This document shows, one piece after another, positions 16,878 through 25,684 of a stretch of 64,000 nt of DNA. The DNA lies in contig NZ_PPHF01000070.1 of NCBI RefSeq assembly GCF_002904335.1, forward strand, positions 91,434 through 155,433, read 5' to 3'. The notes beneath the pieces were generated by a model that saw nothing but the letters and a program-made list of their open reading frames with translations, was not told the DNA's origin and did not search any database. The stretch's first letter is position 1. Each line of letters starts with the position of its first letter. Origin of the DNA: Amycolatopsis sp. CA-126428. GTDB lineage: Bacteria; Actinomycetota; Actinomycetes; Mycobacteriales; Pseudonocardiaceae. The position numbers were made by a program, and so were the translations under genes.

Positions 16878-17849
16878 GTGGACCTCGACGTCGCCCAGGT
16901 CCGGGCGTTCGTGGTGACGGCGGAGCAGCGGCACTTCGGGCGGGCCGCCCAGGCGTTGTTCCTCACCCAGCAGGCGTTGTCGAAGCGGATCCGGAAGCTC
17001 GAAGACGCGCTCGGCACGCCGGTGTTCCTGCGCACGCCCCGCTCGGTCGAGCTGACCGCCGACGGCGAACGGTTCCTCCCGCACGCGCGCGAGCTGGTGC
17101 GGGTGGCCGACGCCGCCGTGGCCGCGATGGGCGCCGAGGACCGGCCGTTGCGCCTCGACCTCGTCGACCACCGGCTCTCCCCCATGTTCCTGCTCCGCCG
17201 GCTGGCCGCGCACGAACCGGGGCTGCGCATCGACCGGGTCGCCGGCCGCGGGTTCGCGAACGCGATCGACCCGCTGCTGTCCGGGGAACTCGACGCCGCC
17301 TTCGGCCGCGTGTCCGGCTGCGGGCGGGCGCTGCCGGACGAGCTGGAGCACCGGCCGGTCCGGCTCGAGCCGCTGGTCGGGCTGCTCGCGCCGGAGCACC
17401 CGCTGGCCGTGCTGGACGTGCTGCGCCTCGACGAGCTGCGCGCCGACGGGATCTGGCTGCCCGGGCTCGGCGGCCCGGCCGAGTGGCTGTCCTACCTGCG
17501 GGAGCTGTGCGACGAGTTCGCCGTGCCGATCGACGACTCCGGCGTCAGCTACGACCTGCGGCACACGCTCGAGCAGACGCGGTACGGCAAGCGGCGCGTC
17601 ACCCTGGCCGGGGCCGACATGGAACTGGCGCCGGACCTCGATCTCAAGGTGCTGCCGTTCGAGCCGTCCCCGCTGTTCCCGTGGTCGCTGGTCTGGCGGC
17701 GCGGCAAGGCGCACCCGGCGCTGCGGCGGCTGCTGGCCGTCGCCGGGCGCACCAGCCGCGAAGAGGACTGGTGCGCCTACGACCCCGGGCACGCCTGGCT
17801 GCCCGCCGGCGACGTCAGCCTCGCAGCCGCCGCGCGAACCACTCGCTGA
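16878..17849 (+). CDS. LysR family transcriptional regulator
   Basis: A 323-residue LysR protein. The N-terminal winged helix is typical (VRAFVVTAEQRHFGRAAQALFLTQQALSKRIRKLEDALG), followed by a substrate-binding domain. GTG start just after the thioesterase gene, suggesting co-transcription. Its 3' end overlaps the convergent hydrolase gene by 35 bases. Confidence 0.9.
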   Translation: MDLDVAQVRAFVVTAEQRHFGRAAQALFLTQQALSKRIRKLEDALGTPVFLRTPRSVELTADGERFLPHARELVRVADAAVAAMGAEDRPLRLDLVDHRLSPMFLLRRLAAHEPGLRIDRVAGRGFANAIDPLLSGELDAAFGRVSGCGRALPDELEHRPVRLEPLVGLLAPEHPLAVLDVLRLDELRADGIWLPGLGGPAEWLSYLRELCDEFAVPIDDSGVSYDLRHTLEQTRYGKRRVTLAGADMELAPDLDLKVLPFEPSPLFPWSLVWRRGKAHPALRRLLAVAGRTSREEDWCAYDPGHAWLPAGDVSLAAAARTTR

Positions 17850-18594
17850 ACGCCGCGTCGACGCCGGCCGCGGCCGGCGTCCCCGGCGGGAACTCGTGCG
17901 CCATCCCGTCGACCGTCACCAGCTCGGTGCCCAGCTTCGCGTGCAGCGCCGCCGCCGGTTCGCGCACCGCGATGTCGTCGTCCGCGCCGGTGACCAGCAG
18001 CAGCGGCGCGGTCAGCTCGGCCGCCCGGTCGACGTAGTCGTAGCGGGCCGTGACCGCACGGGACCGCTCGGTCCACGGGTAGGTCACCCCGAAGCGCCGC
18101 TCGTTCGCGGTGATCATCGGGGCGAGCTGGACGACCGGGCTCGCCACCGCCGCGGCGGCGATCCCGACGTCGCCGCGGGCCAGCACCTCCAGCGCCACGA
18201 TCGCTCCCGCCGAGCCGCCGAACACCCCGAGCGGCCCGGTCGCGCCCGGCAGCCGGTCGCGCAGGTCGGCCAGCGCGGCGGGGAACTCGCCCGCCGCCTG
18301 CTCGGTCACCGGCTCGAAGACGTTCAGGACGGCGTCCTCGCTGGCCCGCCGGAAGACCTCCTCGGGGCCGCCCTCGGGCAGCCGTGCCCCGGAGAGCGGG
18401 AGGCCGAAGTACACCCGCCACGCCCGGAGGCCCGCCATCGGGACGGCGTCCGCCATCGCCCGTTCACTGGCCGGCACGTCCATCAGGTGCCAGCCCGCCA
18501 CCAGGGCTACCGGGCCGTCCGGGTCCGCCGGCGGTACCGCCACGAACGGCACCCCCGCGGCCACGCCCTCGACCATCTCGCCCACCTCGACCAT
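17815..18594 (-). CDS. Alpha/beta hydrolase
   Basis: A 259-residue hydrolase. The nucleophile elbow is GGSAG (LGVFGGSAGAIVAL). The acid is probably in VTGADDDI and the histidine in VDGMAHEFPPG, giving a complete triad in dienelactone-hydrolase order. The ATG at 18594 is preceded by AAGGAGA at 8-base spacing, so the longer frame to 18747 is rejected. Divergent from livJ, convergent with the LysR gene. Substrate unknown. Confidence 0.85.
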   Translation of the reverse strand: MVEVGEMVEGVAAGVPFVAVPPADPDGPVALVAGWHLMDVPASERAMADAVPMAGLRAWRVYFGLPLSGARLPEGGPEEVFRRASEDAVLNVFEPVTEQAAGEFPAALADLRDRLPGATGPLGVFGGSAGAIVALEVLARGDVGIAAAAVASPVVQLAPMITANERRFGVTYPWTERSRAVTARYDYVDRAAELTAPLLLVTGADDDIAVREPAAALHAKLGTELVTVDGMAHEFPPGTPAAAGVDAAFSEWFARRLRG

Positions 18595-19150
18595 CTCGTC
18601 TCTCCTTGTCCACGGCCGCTTGTCTTCGGCTGCTTCCAGCGAACCGCCGGGGAGAGGTGCGGGTCCAACAGCCGTTCCGGCGGCCACGACAACCGATGGT
18701 TGTGGTGGCCGGGTCAGGCCCGGGTGCCCGTTCGGGCAGACCTGCACGAAGGGGGTGGTCCGTTCGACCCACCGAACCGGACGTAAGGTGCATCCCTACG
18801 GCGGTGCCCGGACCCCAGCGACCCCGTCAGGGTGAACAGCGGCCCACCGGGAAACCGGCCACGGTCCGGCCGCCGAAATGGGCGATGACATACCGATGAA
18901 ACATGGCTGTCACCCATTCGCAGAACGACTGCCGATACTTAGCAGCGCTGCGTGACCAGCAGCGGGCCACGAGGAAACATCGTTCGGCTTTTCGTGCAAT
19001 TCGTGTCGGTTGCGATCGTCACGATGTGGACACAGAGTAGTGAGGCCGCCTGTGCACAAGACGGGCGAGAGGGATATCTTCCTGCCCTAACCTAGCCCCT
19101 GTGTCGGGGGCAACGCCTACCGGCGGCTGGTTGGTCATGGGAGGTAGTCG
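18595..19150. other. Long intergenic region upstream of livJ
   Basis: 556 bases between the divergent hydrolase and livJ genes hold no convincing gene. Around 18879-18920 there is an imperfect inverted repeat (ATGGGCGATGACA and TGTCACCCAT). Directly before livJ lies GGGAGGT, a strong ribosome binding site. TAACCT near 19088 could be a -10 for livJ. The length would fit regulator binding sites, but none can be named. Confidence 0.4.
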
Positions 19151-20311
19151 GTGTCAGGAGTGCGTTTTGGACGGGTTCTCGCCCTCGCAGCGGCGACGTC
19201 GCTCGCGCTGGCGGGCTGCGCCGGTGGCGGCTCGTCGAGCAGTGGTGACGGCAGCACGCTGAAGATCGGGTTCATGGGCGACCTGACCGGGGAGAACTCC
19301 GGGATCGTGATCCCGCCCCGCAATGGCGCCCAGCTCGCGATCGACGAGTACAACGCCACGAATCCGAAGACCAAGATCGAGCTGAAGCCCTACGACAGCC
19401 AGGGCAAGCCCGACCAGGCGACCTCGCTGATCACCACGGCGATCGGCTCGGACAAGATCACCGCGCTGATCGGCCCGGCGTTCTCCGGCGAGTCGAAGGC
19501 CATCGGCGGCCAGCTCGAGCAGAACAAGATCCCGAGCGTCTCGCCCTCGGCGACCAACCCGGGCCTGGCGAAGAACAACTGGTCGTACTGGCACCGCGTC
19601 GTGGCCAACGACGACGACCAGGGCCCCGCCATCGCGAACTTCCTGATCACGGCGAAGTCGCCGAAGACGGCGTTCGTCATCTCGGACGACCAGGAGTACA
19701 GCGTCGGCCTCGCGGACGCGTTCGAGAAGACCTTCAAGGACAAGGGCGTCACGGTTCAGCGCGACAAGTTCCCGAAGGACGCGCCGGACTACTCCTCGAC
19801 CGTGCAGAAGGTCAAGGCGGCCAACCCGGACATCATCACCTTCGGTGGCTACTACGCGCAGGGCGGCCCGCTGCTCAAGCAGCTGCGTGACGGCGGCGTG
19901 AAGGCCATCTTCGCCACCGGTGACGGTTCGCTCGACCCGCAGCTGGTCTCGGGCGCGGGTGCCGCGGCCGCCGAAGGCGCGGTCATCGGCTGCCCGTGCA
20001 ACATCCCGGATGCGGGTGCCGCGAACGAGTTCGCCACCAAGTACAAGGCGAAGTTCAACGTCGCCCCGGCGATCTACGCGACCGAGGGCTACGACGCCGC
20101 GACCGCCCTCATCAACGCGGTCAAGGCGGGCAACACCACCGGCGAGACGATCAACACGTTCCTGAAGACCGTGGACTTCAAGGGCGCCTCGAAGCAGATC
20201 AAGTTCAAGGCGAACGGTGAGCCCGAGACCGCCGCGATCAACGTGTACCAGGTCGTCGGCGGCGTCATCAAGAACCTCGGCGCGTCGACCGAAGCCAAGA
20301 TCACCGGCTGA
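19151..20311 (+). CDS. livJ: Branched-chain amino acid ABC transporter substrate-binding lipoprotein
   Basis: A 386-residue periplasmic-binding-protein type I of the LivJ/Leu-Ile-Val family. An N-terminal lipoprotein signal ends in LALAGC, so the mature protein is anchored by Cys22 outside the membrane. Family phrases include IGFMGDLTG near the N terminus and the ligand-cleft segment LIGPAFSGESKA. GTG start behind GGGAGGT. It heads the livJHMGF cluster and is separated from livH by a strong hairpin, which should favour high expression of the binding protein. The ligand may be branched-chain or other amino acids. Confidence 0.92.
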   Translation: MSGVRFGRVLALAAATSLALAGCAGGGSSSSGDGSTLKIGFMGDLTGENSGIVIPPRNGAQLAIDEYNATNPKTKIELKPYDSQGKPDQATSLITTAIGSDKITALIGPAFSGESKAIGGQLEQNKIPSVSPSATNPGLAKNNWSYWHRVVANDDDQGPAIANFLITAKSPKTAFVISDDQEYSVGLADAFEKTFKDKGVTVQRDKFPKDAPDYSSTVQKVKAANPDIITFGGYYAQGGPLLKQLRDGGVKAIFATGDGSLDPQLVSGAGAAAAEGAVIGCPCNIPDAGAANEFATKYKAKFNVAPAIYATEGYDAATALINAVKAGNTTGETINTFLKTVDFKGASKQIKFKANGEPETAAINVYQVVGGVIKNLGASTEAKITG

Positions 20312-20336
20312 CGAAACAGGAATAGCACTTGACGAC

Positions 20337-20377
20337 GGGAGCGGGGGCGCTGTGGTGACCACAGCACCCCCGCTCCC
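20337..20377 (+). terminator. Strong hairpin between livJ and livH (attenuator)
   Basis: GGGAGCGGGGGCGCTGTGG pairs with CCACAGCACCCCCGCTCCC around a three-base loop, with one mismatch in 19 pairs. There is no U tract, so it is more likely a partial terminator or RNA-stabilising element that keeps livJ mRNA above livHMGF. Confidence 0.7.
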
Positions 20378-20422
20378 GGCCCGTATCCCTGTCCTCGCCC
20401 TGTCTCGTAAGGCGCTCACGTC

Positions 20423-21391
20423 ATGTTGCAGACACTGCAAGACCAGTTCCTCGGCAGCACCATCGGCGGACTGGTTCTCGGCTCCATCTACGCCCTCGTC
20501 GCCCTCGGCTACACAATGGTCTACGGCGTCCTGCGGCTGATCAACTTCGCCCACTCCGAAATCTTCATGATCGGGACGATGACGTCCCTGTTCATCCTGG
20601 CCAGCATCGCCACCTCCGGCAACATCGTGGTGGGCCTGGGCGCGATGATCCTGCTTCTGCTCGCGCTCATGCTCGCCTCCGCGGTCGTGTCCGGCGGTTC
20701 CGCGGTCGTGCTGGAGCAGGTCGCCTACCGGCCGCTGCGCAAGCGCGGTTCGTCGAAGCTCGCGGCCCTGATCTCCGCGATCGGCGCGTCGATCTTCCTG
20801 CAGGAGCTCTTCGCGCTGGTCATCATCCCCAACGTCTTCGACAAGTCGGGACGCGTCCCGCAGAACGCGCCGCGGTTCGTCGACCGCGACACGCTGTTCC
20901 CGGTCGGCAACGCCGTCGTCCGCACCGACCAGGTCCTGGTCATCATCGGCGCGGTGATCGTCATGGTGGTGCTGGACCAGCTGGTGCGGCGCACCCGCAT
21001 CGGCCGCGGCATCCGGGCGACCGCCCAGGACCCCGAGGCCGCCGTGCTGATGGGTGTCTCGATCGACCGCATCGTGCGCATCACCTTCCTGCTGGGCGGC
21101 GCGATGGCCGGTGTGGCCTCCGCGCTCTACCTGATGGAACTCGAAAACACCGGTTACCGCGTCGGTTTCGTGCTCGGTATCAAGGCGTTCACCGCGGCCG
21201 TGCTCGGCGGTATCGGCAACCTGCGCGGCGCGCTTCTCGGCGGCATCGTGCTCGGCCTGGTCGAAAACTGGAGCGCGATCTTCCTCGGTTCCGAGTGGAA
21301 GGACGTCACCGCGTTCGTGGTCCTCGTGCTCGTGCTCATGTTCCGCCCCACCGGCATTCTCGGTGAATCCCTCCAGCGAGCTCGCGCATGA
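20423..21391 (+). CDS. livH: Branched-chain amino acid ABC transporter permease
   Basis: A 322-residue LivH-type inner-membrane permease with about eight hydrophobic segments. N-terminal LGSIYALVALGYTMVYGVLRLINFAHSE is diagnostic, and the EAA-like loop appears in IRATAQDPEAAVLMGV. The stop overlaps the livM ATG (ATGA). Confidence 0.93.
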   Translation: MLQTLQDQFLGSTIGGLVLGSIYALVALGYTMVYGVLRLINFAHSEIFMIGTMTSLFILASIATSGNIVVGLGAMILLLLALMLASAVVSGGSAVVLEQVAYRPLRKRGSSKLAALISAIGASIFLQELFALVIIPNVFDKSGRVPQNAPRFVDRDTLFPVGNAVVRTDQVLVIIGAVIVMVVLDQLVRRTRIGRGIRATAQDPEAAVLMGVSIDRIVRITFLLGGAMAGVASALYLMELENTGYRVGFVLGIKAFTAAVLGGIGNLRGALLGGIVLGLVENWSAIFLGSEWKDVTAFVVLVLVLMFRPTGILGESLQRARA

Positions 21392-22545
21392 AAGGCGACG
21401 GTGTGACTACCCAGGAAAACACTCGCCGCTCGTTCCAGCCGGTGAACGGCGCGCGGGACTGGTGGCAGCACGCGCCGATGTGGCAGCGCTACCTCCTCTA
21501 CATCGCGCTGATCGTGTTCGCGCTGATCCTCCCGGCTCCCTGGATCGGCTCGTTCATGTCGCCCGCCTCGGACTGGACGAGCGTCCTGATCTTCCCGATC
21601 GGCACCTACATCCTGCTGGCGATCGGCCTGAACATCGTGGTCGGCCTGGCCGGCATGCTGGACCTCGGGTTCGTGGCGTTCTTCGCGATCGGTGCCTACA
21701 CGGTGGCGATCTTCGGCACGAAGTTCGGCTGGAACGTCTGGCCCACGATCCTGGTCGGAATCGTGCTCGCGGCGGTGTCGGGCGTCATCCTCGGCGCCCC
21801 GACCCTGCGGCTGCGCGGTGACTACCTCGCCATCGTGACGCTCGGGTTCGGGGAGATCGTCCGGATCACCGCGAACAACACCAACTCCATCGGCGGTGCC
21901 CGCGGCATCACCAACATCCCGCACCCGTCGCCGGTGTTCGGCATGGAGTTCCTGCTCGACCCGGCGCCGTACTACTACCTGATCCTGGTCGCGATCGTGC
22001 TGGTCATCGTGTTCTCGGTGCGGCTGCAGAAGAGCCGGGTCGGGCGCGCGTGGGCCGCGATCCGCGAGGACGAGGACGCCGCCGAACTGATGGGCGTGCC
22101 GACGTTCAAGTTCAAGCTGCTCGCGTTCGCGATCGGCGCGATGATCGGTGGCTTCGCGGGCGGCATCTACGCCAGCAAGGCCGTGTTCATCGCCCCGGAC
22201 AACTTCCCGTTCATCCTGTCCGCGACGATCCTCGCCGCGGTCGTGCTGGGCGGGGCGGGCAACCTGCCGGGTGTCATCCTCGGCGCCTTCCTGGTGGCCT
22301 GGATCCCCGAGCGCCTCCGGTCCGTCGAGTGGCTGAGGCACCTCCTCGGCGACAAGGACCCCGCGGAGTACCGCATCCTGCTGTTCGGCGCGGTCCTGGT
22401 GCTGATGATGGCGCTGCGACCCGAAGGCATCCTGCCCTCACGACAACGAAAAGCCGAGCTACGGGAAGGCACCGGCGGCATGGGCTCGCTCGGTGGCGAA
22501 GTGGCCGGACCGGGCACCGAAGCCCCGGCGGAGGTGGCCAAGTGA
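21388..22545 (+). CDS. livM: Branched-chain amino acid ABC transporter permease
   Basis: A 385-residue LivM-type permease. Typical features are GLNIVVGLAGMLDLGFVAFFAIGAY and the cytoplasmic loop AIREDEDAAELMGV. The N-terminal 30 residues precede the first membrane helix. It overlaps livH by four bases and its stop overlaps the livG GTG, so the four genes are translated as one unit. Confidence 0.93.
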   Translation: MKGDGVTTQENTRRSFQPVNGARDWWQHAPMWQRYLLYIALIVFALILPAPWIGSFMSPASDWTSVLIFPIGTYILLAIGLNIVVGLAGMLDLGFVAFFAIGAYTVAIFGTKFGWNVWPTILVGIVLAAVSGVILGAPTLRLRGDYLAIVTLGFGEIVRITANNTNSIGGARGITNIPHPSPVFGMEFLLDPAPYYYLILVAIVLVIVFSVRLQKSRVGRAWAAIREDEDAAELMGVPTFKFKLLAFAIGAMIGGFAGGIYASKAVFIAPDNFPFILSATILAAVVLGGAGNLPGVILGAFLVAWIPERLRSVEWLRHLLGDKDPAEYRILLFGAVLVLMMALRPEGILPSRQRKAELREGTGGMGSLGGEVAGPGTEAPAEVAK

Positions 22546-23315
22546 CTCCCTTGCTCGAGTTCGACAACATCACGATGCGCTTCGGCGGTGTCACCGCCCT
22601 GCGCGAAGTGAACGTCTCCATCAACGAAGGCGAGATCTTCGCGCTGATCGGCCCGAACGGCGCCGGCAAGACCACGGTGTTCAACGTGGTCACCGGCGTC
22701 TACCAGCCGACCGAGGGCCAGGTGCGCTTCGACGGCGACCGCATCGACGGGATGAAGCGCTTCCAGGTCACCAAGCGCGGCATCGCCCGGACGTTCCAGA
22801 ACATCCGGTTGTTCCACAACATGTCGGCGATCGAGAACGTCATGGTGGGCGCGGACGCGCACCACAAGACCGGCGCGATCGGCGCGGTGCTCGGTCTGCC
22901 GTGGCACCGCAAGGAGGAGAAGCGCGGCCGCGAGCGGGCGCGTGAGCTGCTCGACTTCGTCGGCATCGGCAAGGTGGAGCACGAGACCGCGAAGAACCTC
23001 TCCTACGGCGACCAGCGCCGGCTGGAGATCGCGCGGGCGCTGGCCACCGACCCGAAGCTCCTGCTGCTCGACGAGCCGGCCGCGGGCATGAACCCGGCGG
23101 AGAAGAACGCCCTGCAGGCGCTGATCCGCAAGATCCGGGACGACGGCCGGACCGTGCTGCTCATCGAACACGACATGGGCCTGGTCATGCACATCAGCGA
23201 CCGGCTGGCCGTGCTCGACTTCGGCCAGAAGATCGCGGAAGGGCTCCCTCAGGAAGTGCAGACCAACCAGAAGGTCATCGAGGCGTACCTGGGGGTGTCC
23301 GAAGATGCTTCTTGA
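22542..23315 (+). CDS. livG: Branched-chain amino acid ABC transporter ATPase LivG
   Basis: A 257-residue ABC ATPase. Walker A is GPNGAGKTT, the signature is NLSYGDQRRLEIARALA (LSYGDQ in place of LSGGQ, as usual for LivG), Walker B is LLLLDEPAAG, and the switch histidine is in LIEHDM. The GTG at 22542 overlaps the livM stop by four bases. Confidence 0.94.
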   Translation: MTPLLEFDNITMRFGGVTALREVNVSINEGEIFALIGPNGAGKTTVFNVVTGVYQPTEGQVRFDGDRIDGMKRFQVTKRGIARTFQNIRLFHNMSAIENVMVGADAHHKTGAIGAVLGLPWHRKEEKRGRERARELLDFVGIGKVEHETAKNLSYGDQRRLEIARALATDPKLLLLDEPAAGMNPAEKNALQALIRKIRDDGRTVLLIEHDMGLVMHISDRLAVLDFGQKIAEGLPQEVQTNQKVIEAYLGVSEDAS

Positions 23316-24018
23316 GGTCCAGGACATCAACGTCCACTACGGCAAGATCGCCGCCCTCAAGGGCATGAGCATCGAGGTCGGCGAGGGCGAGATCGTGTCC
23401 CTGATCGGCGCCAACGGCGCCGGCAAGACCACGACGCTCAAGACGATCTCCGGGCTCCGGCCGCTGACCAGCGGCAAGATCCTGTTCAACGGCCAGGACA
23501 TCTCGAAGACCCCGGGGCACAAGCGCGTGCTGCTCGGGATCGGCCAGTCGCCGGAGGGCCGGGGCGTGTTCCCCGGCATGACGGTGCAGGAGAACCTCCT
23601 GATGGGTGCCTACACCCGCAAGGACGACCTCCAGGCCGACCTCGACGAGGTCTACGAGCTGTTCCCCCGGCTCAACGAGCGCCGGACGCAGTTCGGCGGC
23701 ACGATGTCGGGCGGCGAGCAGCAGATGATCGCCATCGGCCGGGCGCTGATGACGAAACCGAAGGTGCTGCTGCTCGACGAGCCGTCGATGGGCCTGGCGC
23801 CGATGCTGATCGCGCAGATCTTCGACATCATCCGCGAGATCAACAAGCGCGGCACGACGGTGCTGCTGGTGGAGCAGAACGCCCAGCAGGCGCTGAAGCT
23901 GTCGGACCGCGCGTACGTGCTCGAGACGGGCCGCGTGGTCAAGAGCGCCCGCGGGGCCGACCTGCTGGACGACCCGCAGGTCCGAGCCGCCTACCTCGGT
24001 GGCGACCTGGGCGTCTGA
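23305..24018 (+). CDS. livF: Branched-chain amino acid ABC transporter ATPase LivF
   Basis: A 237-residue ABC ATPase. Walker A is GANGAGKTT, the signature MSGGEQQMIAIGRALM, Walker B VLLLDEPSMGLAP, with LivF-specific wording (GQSPEGRGVFPGMTVQENL). It overlaps livG by 11 bases. A strong terminator follows at 24031. Confidence 0.94.
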   Translation: MLLEVQDINVHYGKIAALKGMSIEVGEGEIVSLIGANGAGKTTTLKTISGLRPLTSGKILFNGQDISKTPGHKRVLLGIGQSPEGRGVFPGMTVQENLLMGAYTRKDDLQADLDEVYELFPRLNERRTQFGGTMSGGEQQMIAIGRALMTKPKVLLLDEPSMGLAPMLIAQIFDIIREINKRGTTVLLVEQNAQQALKLSDRAYVLETGRVVKSARGADLLDDPQVRAAYLGGDLGV

Positions 24019-24030
24019 GTTCGCTTTTCG

Positions 24031-24065
24031 GGGGCCCGGCACACTTCGTGCCGGGCCCCTTTTTT
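24031..24065 (+). terminator. Rho-independent terminator of the liv operon
   Basis: A 12-bp perfect stem (GGGGCCCGGCAC and its complement), a 5-base loop and a run of six T residues. On the other strand it also follows the convergent lipoprotein gene. Confidence 0.9.
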
Positions 24066-24592
24066 CACAGCTTGATGTCGGTGCCGGTGACGTTCTTCAT
24101 GTCGGTGATGCTCGGGCCGCCGAACGCCCGGAGCGTGACCGGCTTCCGGTCCCTGGGGATGTCCCAGTAGAGGTCGAACTCGACGCGCACGCCGTGCCCG
24201 AGGTCGAACTGGGCGGGCTGGCGCTTGATGATCATGGCCTGCTCTTCGGGCGGGTGCGCGTCGCCCCGGTCGTCGACGAGCAGCTGGCGCTTGGCGTCGA
24301 ACAGGACGCTGGAGGTGCCGGTGTTGGTGACGACGAGCCGCAACCGCACGAACTGGCCCTTCGCGGCGAACTCGGTGTGGCTCCCGGTGATGCTGGGCAG
24401 CCCGGCGGCCAGGCCGATGAGGGTGAACTCGGTGTCACCGTTCTTGGCGGGCGGCAGCTTGAGGGCGGTCTCGTCGGGCCGGACCTGGCGCGGCGGCAGC
24501 TCATAGGTCGCCTGCGCGGGAGCGCTGGGCTGTCCGGCTTGGCAGCCTGCCGCGCTCAGGAGGACGACGACGGCCAGCAGGCGGAGTTTCAC
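24065..24592 (-). CDS. DUF4352-like lipoprotein
   Basis: A 175-residue exported lipoprotein. The signal peptide MKLRLLAVVVLLSAAGC ends in a lipobox (SAAGC). The mature part looks like an immunoglobulin/telokin-like DUF4352 domain (FVRLRLVVTNTGTSSVLFD; LLVDDRGDAHPP). Convergent with livF. Function unknown. Confidence 0.8.
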   Translation of the reverse strand: MKLRLLAVVVLLSAAGCQAGQPSAPAQATYELPPRQVRPDETALKLPPAKNGDTEFTLIGLAAGLPSITGSHTEFAAKGQFVRLRLVVTNTGTSSVLFDAKRQLLVDDRGDAHPPEEQAMIIKRQPAQFDLGHGVRVEFDLYWDIPRDRKPVTLRAFGGPSITDMKNVTGTDIKL

Positions 24593-24625
24593 CAGGGTGA
24601 TTCTGCCTGCCGGCCGTCGGTCCGG

Positions 24626-25240
24626 CTAGCTTCCGATGCTCTCGACGACGGCCTCGGCCACGGCCTTCATGGTGGTCCGGCGGTCCATGGCGGTGCGCTG
24701 GATCCACCGGAAGGCATCGGGCTCGGTGAGCCCCTGCCGGCTCATGAGCAGGCCCTTGGCGCGGTCGATGACCTTCCGCGTCTCGAGCCGGTCGGTGAGC
24801 CCGGCAACCTCGGCCTCGAGGGCCTGCAGCTCCGAGAACCGGCTGACGGCGAGCTCGATGGCGGGCACGAGGTCCCGCTTGGCGAAGGGCTTGACGAGGT
24901 AGGCCATGGTCCCGGCATCCCGCGCGCGTTCGACGAGGTCCCGCTGGCTGAAGGCGGTGAGGATGACCACAGGAGCAATCCGGTCCCCGGTGATCTTCGC
25001 CGCGGCTTCGATGCCGTCCAGCTTGGGCATCTTGACGTCGAGGATCACGAGATCGGGCTTCAGATCGGTGGCCAGCGAGATGGCCTGTTCGCCATCCCCC
25101 GCCTCCCCGACGACCTCATAGCCCTCTTCCCGCAGCATTTCGACGAGATCGAGCCGGATGAGAGCCTCGTCCTCCGCGACGAGCACCCGACGCTGCGGCA
25201 CGGTGGCGGCACCGTTGGCCTCGGTAGCCTGATCGGTCAC
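24626..25240 (-). CDS. pdtaR: ANTAR-domain response regulator, PdtaR-like
   Basis: A 204-residue two-component regulator. The receiver domain has the acidic pocket (VLVAEDEALIR), phosphoacceptor Asp in LVILDVKMP, Thr in VILTAFS and Lys in YLVKPF. The C-terminal ANTAR domain (LETRKVIDRAKGLLMSRQGLTEPDAFRWIQRTAMDRR) binds RNA hairpins and works by antitermination. GTG start at 25240 behind AGGAGGACC. Its position near polA and rpsA matches the M. tuberculosis Rv1626 (PdtaR) neighbourhood. The partner kinase PdtaS is not in the window. Confidence 0.88.
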   Translation of the reverse strand: MTDQATEANGAATVPQRRVLVAEDEALIRLDLVEMLREEGYEVVGEAGDGEQAISLATDLKPDLVILDVKMPKLDGIEAAAKITGDRIAPVVILTAFSQRDLVERARDAGTMAYLVKPFAKRDLVPAIELAVSRFSELQALEAEVAGLTDRLETRKVIDRAKGLLMSRQGLTEPDAFRWIQRTAMDRRTTMKAVAEAVVESIGS

Positions 25241-25453
25241 CGGGGTCCTCCTGAAGACTCGGCTGGGCGTGGCATCTCGCGGCGTTCCGCGAACCTGAAG
25301 CCTACCGGGAACGATCCAGAAGCAGAGATGGCGTTCACCACGTAGTGGCGGGCGCGACACTGGTGTTGCCTCGGGTCGCGTTCGCGTTCGCTTCTTGGAC
25401 GCCGGACCCGGGAGTGGGTGGAGTCCGGTGATCCCGTAGAGTCACTGCGTCGC

Positions 25454-25527
25454 GCCCCCGTAGCCCAACTGGCAGAGGCAACGGATTCAAAACCCGTCCA
25501 GTGTGAGTTCGAATCTCACCGGGGGCA
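25454..25527 (+). tRNA. tRNA-Leu (CAA), AICE integration target
   Basis: A cloverleaf can be drawn by hand. The acceptor is GCCCCCG/CGGGGGC, the D stem GCC/GGC, and the anticodon stem ACGG/CCGT with an A-C mismatch at its top. The loop TTCAAAA gives anticodon CAA (25488-25490). The T arm is GTGAG-TTCGAAT-CTCAC, with discriminator A and no encoded CCA. It is 74 bases with only five bases in the variable loop, unusual because bacterial leucine tRNAs normally have a long variable arm. TAGAGT at 25437-25442 could be its -10. The 3' half lies inside the attL repeat and stays intact. Confidence 0.88.
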
Positions 25528-25529
25528 CC
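25485..25529 (+). repeat. attL: 45-bp direct repeat in the tRNA 3' half
   Basis: Identical to 53953-53997. It runs from the anticodon stem through the end of the tRNA plus CC. The integrase gene lies just inside, as in other AICEs and tRNA-targeted elements. Confidence 0.95.
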
Positions 25530-25684
25530 TCAAGTGACCAGCCGAAACGGGCCCGGCGACCAGGCAAAACAGGTGCGGGACCGGTCCCATGTTGTCCGGC
25601 CGTGTCCGGCCAGATCCGGTTATGAACGGGTGTTCACCCCCAATGCGCCCCCGCGTTTTGCTCCAGCCTGGGCATGCATGCGAC

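Noticed and set aside
18595..19150. A riboswitch or leader peptide gene upstream of livJ
   Set aside because: No recognisable aptamer core or convincing short frame with a ribosome binding site; only a weak inverted repeat was seen.
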